This document shows, one piece after another, positions 8,138 through 17,542 of a stretch of DNA of 64,000 nt. The notes below the pieces were generated by a model. It ran no database searches, was not told the DNA's origin, and saw only the letters and a list, made by a program, of their open reading frames with translations. Positions within the stretch are counted from its first letter, which is position 1. Every line of letters starts with the position of its first letter. This DNA comes from Bradyrhizobium diazoefficiens (GTDB lineage Bacteria; Pseudomonadota; Alphaproteobacteria; Rhizobiales; Xanthobacteraceae): contig NZ_CP067102.1 of NCBI RefSeq assembly GCF_016616885.1, forward strand, positions 1,950,501 through 2,014,500. The letters run 5' to 3'. The position numbers and the translations under genes are program-made.

Positions 8138-8557
8138 GTGAGAGCGCAGATCATAGATAGACTGGAGGTCGGCCGCGTACAACATGGGCAGTTCGCCAGC
8201 GCGCCAGGGTCAGGTCCTTGTGGTCTCTTTTTTGTTCAAGGACCGTGCGGCTGTAAACTCCAGATCGCAGCATTGGTTCGTCCGGGATGGGAGCACGTCT
8301 CCGTCTCGACGCCGCGGCGTTGTCCGAACTGGGAAGAGATGTGCTTCGTCAAGGACCTGTTTTGGGATGAAGAGGAATGCGTCATGCAGCTGCACCCGCC
8401 TTATTCGCAATATGTGAACAACAGCAGGTACTGCCTGCACCTCTGGAAGCCCATTCGTGAGAACATTCCAAGGCCGCCGGCATCCTTCATAGGCGTCGTC
8501 GGCCTCGGACCGTCCGAGGCGGCGTCGCTGTTGGCACGAATGAGAGCACGTTCGTGA
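8138..8557 (+). CDS. Conserved DUF7694-like protein
   Basis: A 139-residue protein from GTG 8138 with AAGGAGG just upstream. Its central part (WEHVSVS, RCPNWEEMCFVKDLFWDEEE, then a Tyr/Leu-His-Leu-Trp motif) matches a conserved phage- and plasmid-associated domain I recall as DUF7694. The strongly conserved WEEMCFVKDLFW core makes it a confident gene, but no biochemical role is known. The last 35 residues are more variable. It is convergent with the two ATPase genes. Confidence 0.75.
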   Translation: MRAQIIDRLEVGRVQHGQFASAPGSGPCGLFFVQGPCGCKLQIAALVRPGWEHVSVSTPRRCPNWEEMCFVKDLFWDEEECVMQLHPPYSQYVNNSRYCLHLWKPIRENIPRPPASFIGVVGLGPSEAASLLARMRARS

Positions 8558-8675
8558 TCGGCAGCGTGCACCGTTGGCACCCGGCCCAATCCACTCGGAC
8601 GCTGGACCCCACCGGTCCACGTCTCCTGCGGTGTTTCAAGATGGAGACAGTCCGTCGCCTGTACGGGTCAGCGAC

Positions 8676-9407
8676 TCATCGCCTCGCCCCGAGACGAGCG
8701 CTCCGCATGAGGCTCAACTCGATGTCGCGGAACAGGGTGTAATTCCGCCAAATCCATTGGTGCAGCTCCGTGGTCGAATCCTTCTCGTGGCGCAAATACC
8801 CCGTAAAGGAAAACGTCAGGCGATCGATATAGGTTTTCAAAAATTGCGGCAGTGCGAAAATGCGCAGCACAGGACCGCGGTCCATTGCTTCGGGCAATTC
8901 GCCGCGCAGCACGAACTGATTATGGACCGTGATCAGCGCAGGTGCCCGGATCTGGTGCCGTAACACCTCATAGCTGCGTGAGGAGACGCGATCGGCGCTC
9001 CCGACAAATAGGATGATTGGTGCGACCTGGTTGCGTACGGCCTCCCTCACGAACTCAATCTCGATGCACATTTTGAAGAACTCGTCGAATGCGTGGAAGC
9101 CGAGATCAATCACCTTCGCGATTCCGTCGTCGAGGATGAGCCGGTCCATCAGCTGCATCTTGCCCCAGGTGTCGGTCACGTCTGCCGTCTCGGTAATTGA
9201 GGGCAGGTAATCGACCAGCGACGGCTCCCTCAAATTGATATCGAAGGAGAGCACGGATCCGTTCTTGAGCAGCAAGAACTCGCTCAAGAGCCGCGCGATC
9301 AGAGTCTTGCCGACCTGCAGGCTGGGAGAGCAGATGATGTAGACCGGCGTAGGTGGCATCTCCAGCGGCGTCAAACGGGTTCGTATATTCCCCAAGGTGC
9401 ATACCAA
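8676..9407 (-). CDS. P-loop ATPase, second gene of ATPase pair
   Basis: A 243-residue protein with a Walker-A-like loop SPSLQVGKTLIARLL near residues 28-42, followed by SVLSFDINLREPSLVDYLP, which is laid out like the switch region of MinD/ParA-type ATPases. It lacks the usual deviant lysine (KGGxGKT). The start is unsure: TTG at 9407 opens the frame, while ATG at 9359 begins a cleaner N-terminus. It follows the KGGVGKTT ATPase at 9413-10162 by only five bases. I recall no characterised homologue. Cytosolic, role unknown. Confidence 0.6.
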   Translation of the reverse strand: MVCTLGNIRTRLTPLEMPPTPVYIICSPSLQVGKTLIARLLSEFLLLKNGSVLSFDINLREPSLVDYLPSITETADVTDTWGKMQLMDRLILDDGIAKVIDLGFHAFDEFFKMCIEIEFVREAVRNQVAPIILFVGSADRVSSRSYEVLRHQIRAPALITVHNQFVLRGELPEAMDRGPVLRIFALPQFLKTYIDRLTFSFTGYLRHEKDSTTELHQWIWRNYTLFRDIELSLMRSARLGARR

Positions 9408-9412
9408 AAGGG

Positions 9413-10162
9413 CTACGTTTCACTGCCGCGGGGTACTGACGTGGTGCCAGTCAGATCGGTCAAGTCGATGCGGTCGTACTCGGACCAGACATTAGCCAGC
9501 CAGTGCCGGACATAGCCCCGCAGCACAAAGGAGTAGTTCGCGATCTCATCGAGCGGCCCCTTGTTTGCGACGAAGTTGACAAACGAAACGGAAGCGACCT
9601 CGACCTGCTCATAGGCCATCTCGTTGAGCTTCGGGATTGTCAGTTCGGTGGCGCCCTTGATCCGGTGAAAATACGAATCGTAAGTCGACTGATCCCACTG
9701 AAAGAACTGGGTATCGTTGATGAAATTCTTGACCAGGAAATACTTCGCACCGTTCATGAAATTGGCAGTTTCGGCGATCTCATCCAGAGAAGCGATCGAA
9801 GGGCCAAGGATATGGAAGACGGCAAAGGTGATCTGCCCGGACTTTACTGAGTCCAAGAACCCGATGTCGCGCAATGAGTTCAGGGCGACCGATAGCAAGC
9901 CTGCGCGGACGTCGATCACGGTGACCGACAACCCTGCGTTCAAGGTGTCGAAGATCCTCATCTGGTCCGCCGTCGTCGTCATATCGACGATCTCAGTGAT
10001 GTTGGAATGGAAGCGCTTCAGCGTACCTCGCGGTGACTCCGTATCAAAAGCGCGGGTCTGCACCTTTTTCACGCTGAAATAGTCCAGAAGCGTCCGACAT
10101 ACGGTCGTCTTGCCGACCCCACCCTTGTCCGCGCCCACCACAATCACAACCGGCTTCGCCAT
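9413..10162 (-). CDS. ParA/MinD-like ATPase, first gene of ATPase pair
   Basis: A 249-residue protein with an N-terminal deviant Walker A motif, VVGADKGGVGKTTVCRTLL (residues 8-26), a switch I-like FDTESPRGTLKRF and a hydrophobic strand VTVIDVRAGL, as in ParA/MinD/CbiA-type dimeric ATPases. No parB-like gene is adjacent; instead a second, more divergent P-loop gene follows five bases later. That makes simple plasmid partition unlikely and suggests a two-ATPase machine. Upstream, 10286-10386 carries TGACG/CGTCA palindromes that could be operator sites. Confidence 0.75.
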   Translation of the reverse strand: MAKPVVIVVGADKGGVGKTTVCRTLLDYFSVKKVQTRAFDTESPRGTLKRFHSNITEIVDMTTTADQMRIFDTLNAGLSVTVIDVRAGLLSVALNSLRDIGFLDSVKSGQITFAVFHILGPSIASLDEIAETANFMNGAKYFLVKNFINDTQFFQWDQSTYDSYFHRIKGATELTIPKLNEMAYEQVEVASVSFVNFVANKGPLDEIANYSFVLRGYVRHWLANVWSEYDRIDLTDLTGTTSVPRGSET

Positions 10163-10285
10163 CGAATTCCCTTTGAAGACACACGCTACGCCAACCGCGA
10201 GGCGCGATCGACGGTCTTTGCTTTGGACGTGAACATGGCAGAAAGAAGAGGTAGGCGAAGTTTTGCAAATTTATACGAATGATGT

Positions 10286-10386
10286 CTGACGTGGCGACGC
10301 TCTACGTCAGGTTCGCGGCCTTCTGATAGCCCAGAGAATCCGGACTGCGGCCCTCGTCTCCGATCTGACGTTGCGTCAGGTTTGAA
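10286..10386. promoter_or_regulatory. TGACG/CGTCA palindromes before ATPase operon
   Basis: Two dyads of the same half-site: TGACGT and ACGTCA spaced about 11 bases apart near 10290-10312, and TGACGTTGCGTCA at 10366-10378. The second resembles the core of the NolA-type promoter (minus strand GACGCAACGTCAGAT against GACGTAACGTCAGAT) but lacks its -35 and -10. Position upstream of the ATPase gene suggests an operator. Confidence 0.35.
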
Positions 10387-10810
10387 CTCCGAACGCCAAG
10401 CACGTTCGACGTCTATCGCTCGTTAGAAGCGGAGCGGGTGCAAGATATCGTGGCAAACGAGAGCGGGTCTCGCGAGTGCCAGAAAAAACTGGATCAGGGG
10501 GGCAGGAACAGCTTACCCGAAAGAGGAGATTGTGCGCTGTGCCGCGGTCGAATCAGAGGTCGTTCGACTGAAGTGTAGACTTGTTGGAAGCTTCGACAGC
10601 TTGGCAGTTGAGGTGCATCGCGCAGCCAAGTGTGCAGCATGAGCATCGACGTAGATTATCGCGAGTTGTGTCATGATCGCACATCATGCTAGCGCCTTCG
10701 CGAGGCGGGCCTCGCCGCGGATGGTTCGCTGGTGTGTCGGTCACAACTTGGCCGTCAATTAGCGAGATGACGTTTGCGGGCGGGGCCAACAGCTGAAAGA
10801 AGGAAGAGGG
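10387..10810. other. Gap without recognised gene
   Basis: About 420 bases with no supported gene on either strand. Confidence 0.3.
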
Positions 10811-11056
10811 GTGATCCAGGCTGAAATGGATGTCGTCGAGCACATGCTCGCCTCACTAACCAGATGCGCGCTTCAGAGTCGGGTTGCCCCTAGTAACGAA
10901 CAGGTTGCGCATCATTTCGAACTCGCCTGCAAGAGAGTTGGGCTCGTCATTACGCCGGCGTCTGCGATTCGAATTTTCAAGCGCCTCGCGCGCGAGGTTC
11001 GGAAGGCAGAGTCGATTCTGGAATTCGTCGGTCCGCGTACCGGTGAGTTGCAATGA
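10811..11056 (+). CDS. Possible small helical protein
   Basis: An 81-residue frame whose composition looks protein-like (APSNEQVAHHFELACKRVGL, then FKRLAREVRKAESILEF), suggesting a helical fold, possibly a remnant of a DNA-binding protein. There is no clear ribosome site, and an internal ATG at residue 12 could be the start. I recognise no family. It sits alone in a long sparse region, so it may be a fragment. Confidence 0.3.
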   Translation: MIQAEMDVVEHMLASLTRCALQSRVAPSNEQVAHHFELACKRVGLVITPASAIRIFKRLAREVRKAESILEFVGPRTGELQ

Positions 11057-12724
11057 ATGGGCCCAAAGAGTTGATGTGAGTTTGCGAGCGGAGTCATTGT
11101 CCGTGCACGCAAAAGCCCTCGGCGTACGTCGGATGTAAACGGCGCCGAGGGTATTGTTCGCGGGTGGCGCATTTGGGTTGTGGCGCATTCCCTTCGGCGC
11201 GACGTAACGCTCCAGGACGACGGGATGCTGCGCGCCACAATCCCCGTCGTCACACGTTCTGTGTCTGGTGCAGCGCGACGGAGGCTGTTGGCAACAACCA
11301 TGTGCCGCATTCGGTCCACCATCTGACACGATCGCGCCTTGAAAAGCCCAATCGAGGAGTGGTGTCGTCCCGAGCAATTGGAATGACGTGTTCCCTCTCG
11401 CTTATTCCAGTCCTCGATAGCTAGCACGTGACGGCAAAATGTCCTCAACCGTGCAAGGGCGAGCTGGCCGACGACCCGCAAGACAATCCGCAAGTCAACC
11501 AGCCAGCGGCCGAGTACGCTGTACCATCGAGGGGGAGCGCGATCGCCGATCGCAACGCATAGGATTGTGCGCTTAGCGGGTCTCGGCCTGCGCTTCGCCG
11601 CGCATGGGAATACAGGGCCGCCCCTTGCGCGCCTGCCTTGTGCCGCAGACGGGTACATATCTCGTTGTTGGCGGTATTTTTGCTGACCTGCATCGCCAAA
11701 TGTCGCGGCTGTAGCAAAGCGCAGTGTCGCATTCAGACGAATGTCGGAGTTGCTTCTGTCCTCTGACCGGGCGAATGACCGCCGCGTGGCTCAACAGACT
11801 GTTCAGGTGTGAATTCAGGACTGCCGGAAGTTGGTACGACACTTGCTGTCCTCAGGCCAGCTCGGAAGGTCCGGAGTCCCGCATGCACCGTTTCGTCTCG
11901 ATGAAGCAAAGTTGTGGCTGCGCCCGGGTCCGCGTCCGAGCTCTAGCTCCGGCGCGCCGGCGTACTTCCGACCATGCTGGACCGCACGAGTTGATCGCAG
12001 CGCGAGCAGTGGCGGAGGCAAGGGAACATCTGATGGGACGAGCCGAGACTCTTGGCCATTGGCGCTTGAGATGGCGTGCGAGTCTTGCGCGAGGCTCTGA
12101 TCTTCGCCAACGGCCATCTCCTGCGGCTCACCGAACGCGTCTTCACCGGCATCGAACAAAGAGAGCGGAAGCGATTCGCTCCACCGTGGATCCGGGCTGC
12201 GGAGATCTCGAGGCTCCGCTGCCCCTATGGCGCCTGCGATTGCACGACCGCTCCTTTTTAGAGGTCAGTCATGCCCAAGGCAGCGAGATGCTCGCCGACA
12301 GCGCGATAGCGGCCGCTTCCGCTCTTCGTGATAGCCGGCCCTGCGCGCCGCGACGAGCCGAATTGCATCCAGGAGCCGACCTGGGGCCGAATAGGCCGCC
12401 GCACCGTGCTCCTCGTCGGGTTGCTTCCTGCAGCCATCTCACAGAGCTGCCTGCACGACAGCTACGGTGTGCACGCGCGCTTAGGCCGTCGACACGCGTC
12501 CGCGAGCTTCTCGACGGATCGCTGCTTCCAGGCGCCTATCCCTTCCGAGCGCGTTTCGGGAGATCTTGACCAACTCGGGAAGTGCGTGCCGCAACGCTCG
12601 AGCGCTCGCATTGCAGAGACGCGAAGCCCAACGTTGAAGGCGATTGAGCGACGCTCCGCCCTCAACAAGCTCCGCGCAACGACGCAGTACGACATTTGGG
12701 GCGCGCGGCCTCGTGAGGCGCTAC
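11057..12724. other. Long sparse region
   Basis: About 1.7 kb in which every frame looks like chance (Arg/Pro/Ser-rich, mutually overlapping on both strands). I see no terminator, repeat or recognised gene fragment. Probably decayed island DNA. Confidence 0.4.
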
Positions 12725-13450
12725 ATGGATCTTTTCAATTTCATCGAATGCGCCAAGGCAACGCACTCCATCAAGGTCTTGTTCGACCTTCTCGTAAGCT
12801 GCGCAAGCGAGAAAGGCTTCAGTGAAGTCGCTTATGGAGCCCTCACCTTCGCGGAGGGATGTGGTCTGCCCGAGTATCTGCCCTCTGCGGTGACGGTGAC
12901 CTTCCCGCCCGATTGGTGCGGCCGGTACGTTGAGCGCAAGTACCGTGTCATCGATCCGGTGGTACGACGGGCACCAACGCTTTCGCGGCCTTTCCTGTGG
13001 GATCAACTTGCCAAGAAATGTCAATTGCAACCCAGCGAGCAGCGCGTACTCGCAGAGGCCAAAGAGGCAGGTCTGAAGCACGGTATGAGCGTGCCGTTGT
13101 ACGGACCATTGGGGCAAGTGGCTCTGGCATCCTTTGCATCCCCGTTCGACGATGCTGATCCGCAGTGCCAGATGAGCCATCTCAACGTACTAGCCTGGCA
13201 CTTCCACATTGCCCTTGCCGAGATCTCGCGCCCCTCCGTTAGCGGCTCAAATTGCGAAGTTGCACTGTCTGAGCGGGAAAAGGATTGCTTGCGATGGGTG
13301 GGAGAGGGCAAGTCCTCCTGGGAAATAGGCAAGATACTCGAGGTGAGCGAGAATACGGTCAACTTCCATCTCAAGAACGCGATACGAAAGCTCGGTACTT
13401 CAAACCGGACCCACGGAATTGCAAAGGCGATTCGCCAAAACCTCATTTGA
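12725..13450 (+). CDS. LuxR-family acyl-homoserine-lactone-type receptor (solo)
   Basis: A 241-residue quorum-sensing type regulator. The N-terminal autoinducer domain keeps the residues that line the AHL pocket in the TraR/LuxR family: Trp64, Tyr68, Asp77-Pro78 and Trp92. The C-terminal LuxR-type helix-turn-helix is at about residues 181-235 (LSEREKDCLRW, SSWEIGKIL, NTVNFHLKNAIRKLG). I chose ATG 12725 because the ligand domain begins there; the frame is open from 12644. No luxI-type synthase is in the window, so it is a solo receptor or answers a synthase elsewhere. Regulatory targets are not visible. Confidence 0.9.
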   Translation: MDLFNFIECAKATHSIKVLFDLLVSCASEKGFSEVAYGALTFAEGCGLPEYLPSAVTVTFPPDWCGRYVERKYRVIDPVVRRAPTLSRPFLWDQLAKKCQLQPSEQRVLAEAKEAGLKHGMSVPLYGPLGQVALASFASPFDDADPQCQMSHLNVLAWHFHIALAEISRPSVSGSNCEVALSEREKDCLRWVGEGKSSWEIGKILEVSENTVNFHLKNAIRKLGTSNRTHGIAKAIRQNLI

Positions 13451-13713
13451 ATGCCCAGCCCGCCCCTGCACCAACCGGATCATTCGGTGAGAGACGACCG
13501 TCCTGGATGTGCAACCCACAAAAGTGGGCTCGCCTCGAGCCGTACGTAGCCGTGGCGAGCTGTGCTCGCGGACGACCGCTTTCGCAGCTTCGCTGCCGCC
13601 AAGCCCTCAGCAGACGCCGAGTGTTTCAGCCTGCACGGGCTTAGCTCCGCACGGGCAAGACCGGTCCTGATCGTGCCTGCGCAGACAATGCTGGGCGGCG
13701 GCGCAAACTGCCG

Positions 13714-14892
13714 TCACTTCTGGGGAGGCGGCACGGTCATTCCCGCGCTGGTCCAGCTGCCAAATATCGGTCCTGACAGATCCTTCGGCAGGCCGACTAG
13801 CACGCCAACGGGACCAGTGTCGCCGTGGCGATAAGCCATGACCACAGACCGGTCATCGTTGGAGGTAAACTGGAATGTCCCGGTAAAATGTCGAGTTCGC
13901 AACACTGCGATGTTTGTGCTCCGACACACTGGGCAGCTGATTGGCGGAGGACCAGCGGCATCGCGGTCAGAAATCGGTGCAGTCGACTCGATGAACTCAG
14001 ATCGCTTGGAGTAGTTGTCGAGTTCCCCTCGTTCGGGAGCGCTGATCGTGCCGAGATCGGCCTTCACTTTGAGGTCATACATCCGATCAATCTCCGCGTC
14101 ACGCTGCTGACGCATCTGCATCGCCGCACAATGCGCAGCTTGTGCTTGCCGTTGCTGCTCGGTGAGTTCGGCCACGCGGAAGTTGTCGCCGTTATCCGCG
14201 GCTCGCTTGATCTCATCCGCCAAAAAGCCTTGACCGGCATGATAACGTCGATCCGCATCCTGGCGTCGCATCATCTCGTCGAGCACCTCGGGGTCGAGAC
14301 TGTTCATCTGCTGGACTTTGCTCTCGCTAACATACGTCTCGTTGCCTTGTGCATCGACATAGATGAGGCTGGAATAGACCGGTGCCGCTTCAATCGTCCA
14401 GACGGGAGGGTACGGTCCATCAACGAACCCGAACACAGTGTCATTTAGGGTCCCGCCGCCCACGTAATAGTGAGCTGGGGTCTCGCGATACTCGAGTTCG
14501 TGATGCGGCGCTAAGTCGTTCGAGCCGCGGTGATCGATGACGTCTTCAATGAACAGCACGCCAGGCGTACCCGGATGCGCGTCAATGTATCTCTTGGCTC
14601 GTTCATAACGAAGAGTGCGACGCTGCGTTGTTTCTGGCGCGGGTCCATATACGTCCGCGAGAAACATGACGGTCGCATCAATGGACCCCAACTCCGCGGT
14701 CTCAGTCGGAACTGGGCTTGGAGCCTCTGGCGTTCCAGATGGCTTCCTTGCAGACATTGCTGGGGGCGATCGATCATCAGCTTCACCTAGCGCGGCATGT
14801 TGCTCCACCGCGGCAAGCAGGTGAGAATCTTGAGCATTGGCTTGAGCTTGAGCGAGAACGAGCATGCTACAAGCTACAAGTATCTTCCACAT
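13714..14892 (-). CDS. Secreted protein of unknown function
   Basis: A 392-residue protein with a typical signal peptide (MWKILVACSMLVLAQAQANA, cleavage near residue 20). A Pro/Ser-rich linker (about 40-70), a folded central part with Tyr/Gly-rich HYYVGGGTLNDTVFG, a Gln/Ala-rich charged helix (about 225-270) and a C-terminal CPVCRSTN pair follow. The isolated CxxC could bind metal or form a disulfide. I recognise no domain. It is followed downstream by the luxR-type gene on the opposite strand and preceded by the orphan binding protein gene in the same direction, 213 bases away. Envelope location is likely. Confidence 0.65.
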   Translation of the reverse strand: MWKILVACSMLVLAQAQANAQDSHLLAAVEQHAALGEADDRSPPAMSARKPSGTPEAPSPVPTETAELGSIDATVMFLADVYGPAPETTQRRTLRYERAKRYIDAHPGTPGVLFIEDVIDHRGSNDLAPHHELEYRETPAHYYVGGGTLNDTVFGFVDGPYPPVWTIEAAPVYSSLIYVDAQGNETYVSESKVQQMNSLDPEVLDEMMRRQDADRRYHAGQGFLADEIKRAADNGDNFRVAELTEQQRQAQAAHCAAMQMRQQRDAEIDRMYDLKVKADLGTISAPERGELDNYSKRSEFIESTAPISDRDAAGPPPISCPVCRSTNIAVLRTRHFTGTFQFTSNDDRSVVMAYRHGDTGPVGVLVGLPKDLSGPIFGSWTSAGMTVPPPQK

Positions 14893-15104
14893 TAGAGAGC
14901 CTCCGTTTTGGTGTGGTGCAGCCCCAGGTCAACAAGCGCGGAAAACCGCAACCAGTTGACCGGCTGGATCGACTATCGAGAGTTCCGGGGAAGTCCTGCT
15001 ACGGGGAACGAAAATCACGAGCAGTGCGCTCGTCCCCTCGACATGTGCATCACTGCATCGAGCGGCTGGACGACCCCATCGAGGCGAGATGAGTTGCGAT
15101 CAAT

Positions 15105-16208
15105 TCACTCGGCCTGTTCGACCATGTTGTCTTGCCAACGGTAGACAATGAAGCCGGGAGCCGAATTGTCTCCCTTGGCGTCGAACCGGACGACCCCGAT
15201 CACCGTGTCGATTGGCTGCGAATGAAGCGTAGCTGCCACCTTCATCGAATCAAAAGTGCCGGCGCGTTTTGCGGCTTGCGCCCATGCCTGGACAGCGGCA
15301 TAGGCGTAAAGCGAGTAACCTTCTGCAGAACGGTTGGAGGCCTTGAGTCGTGCCACGACGCTCGCCGCGTCAACATTCCTGGTGGGGTCCGGCATAAAGG
15401 TGAATAGTGTTCCGTTTCCGGCTTTGCCCGCGATCATCGCAAAATCGTGGGTCATCAGCGGATCGTTGGCCATCACGGTCATATCTGCACCTGCGTCTGA
15501 GGCCTGACGCACGATCAGCCCGATCTCATTGTAGTAGCCGCCGATGTAAGCAAGTTTGATTCCGTCCGCTTTCATCCTCGAAACCAGAGCCATGTAGTCC
15601 TTCTCCCCGGCCACATAGCTTTGTCGCTTGACATCCGAGATCCCTTGCTCCCGAAGATGCCTCGCGACGACATCGGCAATGCCTTTGCCGGCGGTGCTCC
15701 TGTCGTCGAGTACGGCAATCTTGGTGTTGGGGAAATGCCGGCCGATATATTCGGCTGCCACGACACCTTGCTGGTCGTCGCGGCCACAGATGCGAAACAC
15801 GGATTTGATGCCACGCTCTGTGAGCGCAGGATTCGTGGATCCGGGTGATATCTGAACAAGTTGCGCCTCGTCGTAAACGTTGGAAGCTGGTATCGACGAA
15901 GACGAACAAAAGTGGCCAACAACCAACTTGACCTGATCTGTTGCAAGCCGATTGGCAACTACGACGGCCTGCTTGGGATCGCACGCGTCGTCGGCGATGC
16001 TCAACACGACCTTCGTTCCTGGAAGGAGGCCTGACGCATTCAAATCATCGACGGCGGCAGCGGCACCATCTCGCATCTGCGCTCCAAGCGCAGCATTGCT
16101 TCCAGTCATCGGTCCTGCCACAGCAATATTGATGTCGGCCGCAGATGCAGCGGACATCAAAGCAAGGAGTGGAATAGCTGCGAGAGAAATGGCGCCATGG
16201 ATTGACAT
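15105..16208 (-). CDS. Branched-chain amino acid ABC transporter binding protein
   Basis: A 367-residue periplasmic binding protein of the LivJ/LivK (Peripla_BP_6) type: signal peptide to about residue 23, then DINIAVAGPMTGSNAALGAQ, VVGHFCSSSSIPAS and the Gly-Tyr-Tyr region GGYYNEIG, all standard for this family. It should capture branched-chain amino acids or similar ligands for an ABC importer. No permease or ATPase genes adjoin it, so it must share a transporter encoded elsewhere or act as a sensor. A NolA-type promoter at 16617-16647 points at it from about 400 bases upstream. Confidence 0.88.
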   Translation of the reverse strand: MSIHGAISLAAIPLLALMSAASAADINIAVAGPMTGSNAALGAQMRDGAAAAVDDLNASGLLPGTKVVLSIADDACDPKQAVVVANRLATDQVKLVVGHFCSSSSIPASNVYDEAQLVQISPGSTNPALTERGIKSVFRICGRDDQQGVVAAEYIGRHFPNTKIAVLDDRSTAGKGIADVVARHLREQGISDVKRQSYVAGEKDYMALVSRMKADGIKLAYIGGYYNEIGLIVRQASDAGADMTVMANDPLMTHDFAMIAGKAGNGTLFTFMPDPTRNVDAASVVARLKASNRSAEGYSLYAYAAVQAWAQAAKRAGTFDSMKVAATLHSQPIDTVIGVVRFDAKGDNSAPGFIVYRWQDNMVEQAE

Positions 16209-16616
16209 TATGAGATCCCCATGTGGGCTTGAGTTTGCGGGCGGCTTTGCCTGGATTGATTATTGTTGCTGAGGCGTCGCACAATGACAGCTGTGGGACC
16301 TGAGGCCCTTGCTGTGAGCCGTTCTCCGCCCGGTGCTCGCGCGCGTGCCGCGGGGAGCGGAAGATGGGCGAAGTATGCCCCAAGGATCCTCTCTTCCGAC
16401 CAGCACTCGGGCAGGGTCGCAGGAAAGCCGGCTCGGACCGCACTCGCGGTCGGCGCAAACGAGTTCGCGCTGATCAGACTCTGGTAGCGCCATAACGATC
16501 CTTCATTGTATGTCGAACGCCGAGAACGCGCACCTTGGAAAGCCAGGCGTGCGGAGCCAGGGCAACTCTCGCTCATGAGAGCGTTCCCCGTGCTGATCCT
16601 GCGTCAGCCTGATTCA
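16209..16616. other. Possible long leader of binding-protein gene
   Basis: About 400 bases between the NolA-type promoter and the binding-protein gene. The frames on the minus strand (16208-16576) do not look like protein. It would be an untranslated leader if that promoter serves the gene. Confidence 0.3.
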
Positions 16617-16647
16617 ATCATACAATCTGACGTTACGTCCGATTCAA
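16617..16647 (-). promoter_or_regulatory. MerR/NolA-type promoter, copy 2
   Basis: On the minus strand: -35 TTGAAT (16642-16647), 19-bp spacer with GACGTAACGTCAGATTG, and a perfect-looking -10 TATGAT (16617-16622). Spacer core GACGT-A-ACGTC is a palindrome. Near-identical in layout to copies 1 and 3. It faces the binding-protein gene. Confidence 0.75.
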
Positions 16648-16816
16648 GCCCGTTCGAGATACGCATCTCTCGAATGGTCGTGAGTGGTTCTCGTGGAAGG
16701 GGCGACAGCGCAAGGTTGATGGGAAGGCACGGAAGAGCCCGAGCCGGAATCGCCGCAGTCGCAACCTGCGGCCGCCAATCATGTAAATGAAGGACGCAGC
16801 TAAATCGGCGGCTGCG

Positions 16817-17536
16817 TTAGTGCCTATCCTGCAATGCGGCCATGGCGAGATCGAGGTACTGCATCAAGCTGTGGTTCCAGCCGGCCAGGTTGCGCGGCGT
16901 GCTCAGTCGCGCGAGAACTTTCAGCATGGTTGAGGCCGCCGGGTCAGTCCCCGCAATTTCTTCGATGAGCGAGCGCGCCTTGAGCGCCACGGCAGCGGCC
17001 CGCTCGCTGCAAGGGTGCTCGCCACGATCGACGCAATCGCGCAGCTCATCCCGGATCTTTCGCCAGCGCTCTTCTCGCTCAACGCCGAGCGCGCACGTGC
17101 ATCGCGGAGTCTGGGGGCGCGCTTCAGCGCGCGAAGCCGCATTCAGAGCAGCAGGCAGCTCATGCACGCTGACTTGCGTGTCAGAGCCCGTCGTCATGTT
17201 TCGCAAACGATCCCGCAACTGGGTCGTGCGCGTGACCTGAAGCTCAATTTGCTCCAAATGCTTGCGCAGGAGGTCAGTAAGTGAAGTCTTGCCCCCCATT
17301 GCTGTGCGAATATCATTCAGCGAGAAGCCAAGCTCGCGCAGGGCGCGAATTTGCGACACTCGTTGAATGCTTTCGCGTTCGTACATTCGGTGACCGCCGT
17401 CCGTGCGTTCAGACGCACTGAGCAGACCCGTATGCTCGTAGTGATGCAGCGTGCGTACCGTTACCCCGGTCGCCTCCGCAAGTTCTCCAATGCGCCATCG
17501 ACGCCTTCGTGGTGTAGCTTTGATCATGATGTTCAA
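16817..17536 (-). CDS. nolA: NolA, MerR-family nodulation regulator
   Basis: A 239-residue protein with an N-terminal MerR winged helix (WRIGELAEATGVTVRTLHHY, TGLLSASERTDGGHRMYERE) and a Cys-containing C-terminal domain (RCTCALG, HPCSERA), closely resembling NolA of Bradyrhizobium japonicum. NolA governs host-genotype-specific nodulation and tunes nod gene expression. In B. japonicum three forms arise from alternative starts; here internal Met51, Met80 and Met114 are candidates. The first ATG could be 17536 or 17527. The MerR-type promoter at 17543-17573 would start transcription almost at that ATG, so its transcript may serve the shorter forms. Confidence 0.95.
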   Translation of the reverse strand: MNIMIKATPRRRRWRIGELAEATGVTVRTLHHYEHTGLLSASERTDGGHRMYERESIQRVSQIRALRELGFSLNDIRTAMGGKTSLTDLLRKHLEQIELQVTRTTQLRDRLRNMTTGSDTQVSVHELPAALNAASRAEARPQTPRCTCALGVEREERWRKIRDELRDCVDRGEHPCSERAAAVALKARSLIEEIAGTDPAASTMLKVLARLSTPRNLAGWNHSLMQYLDLAMAALQDRH

Positions 17537-17542
17537 TTGGCA

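Noticed and set aside
11057..12700. Several 90-280 codon frames such as 11724-12569
   Set aside because: Mutually overlapping on both strands, Arg/Ser/Pro-rich, no ribosome sites or motifs.
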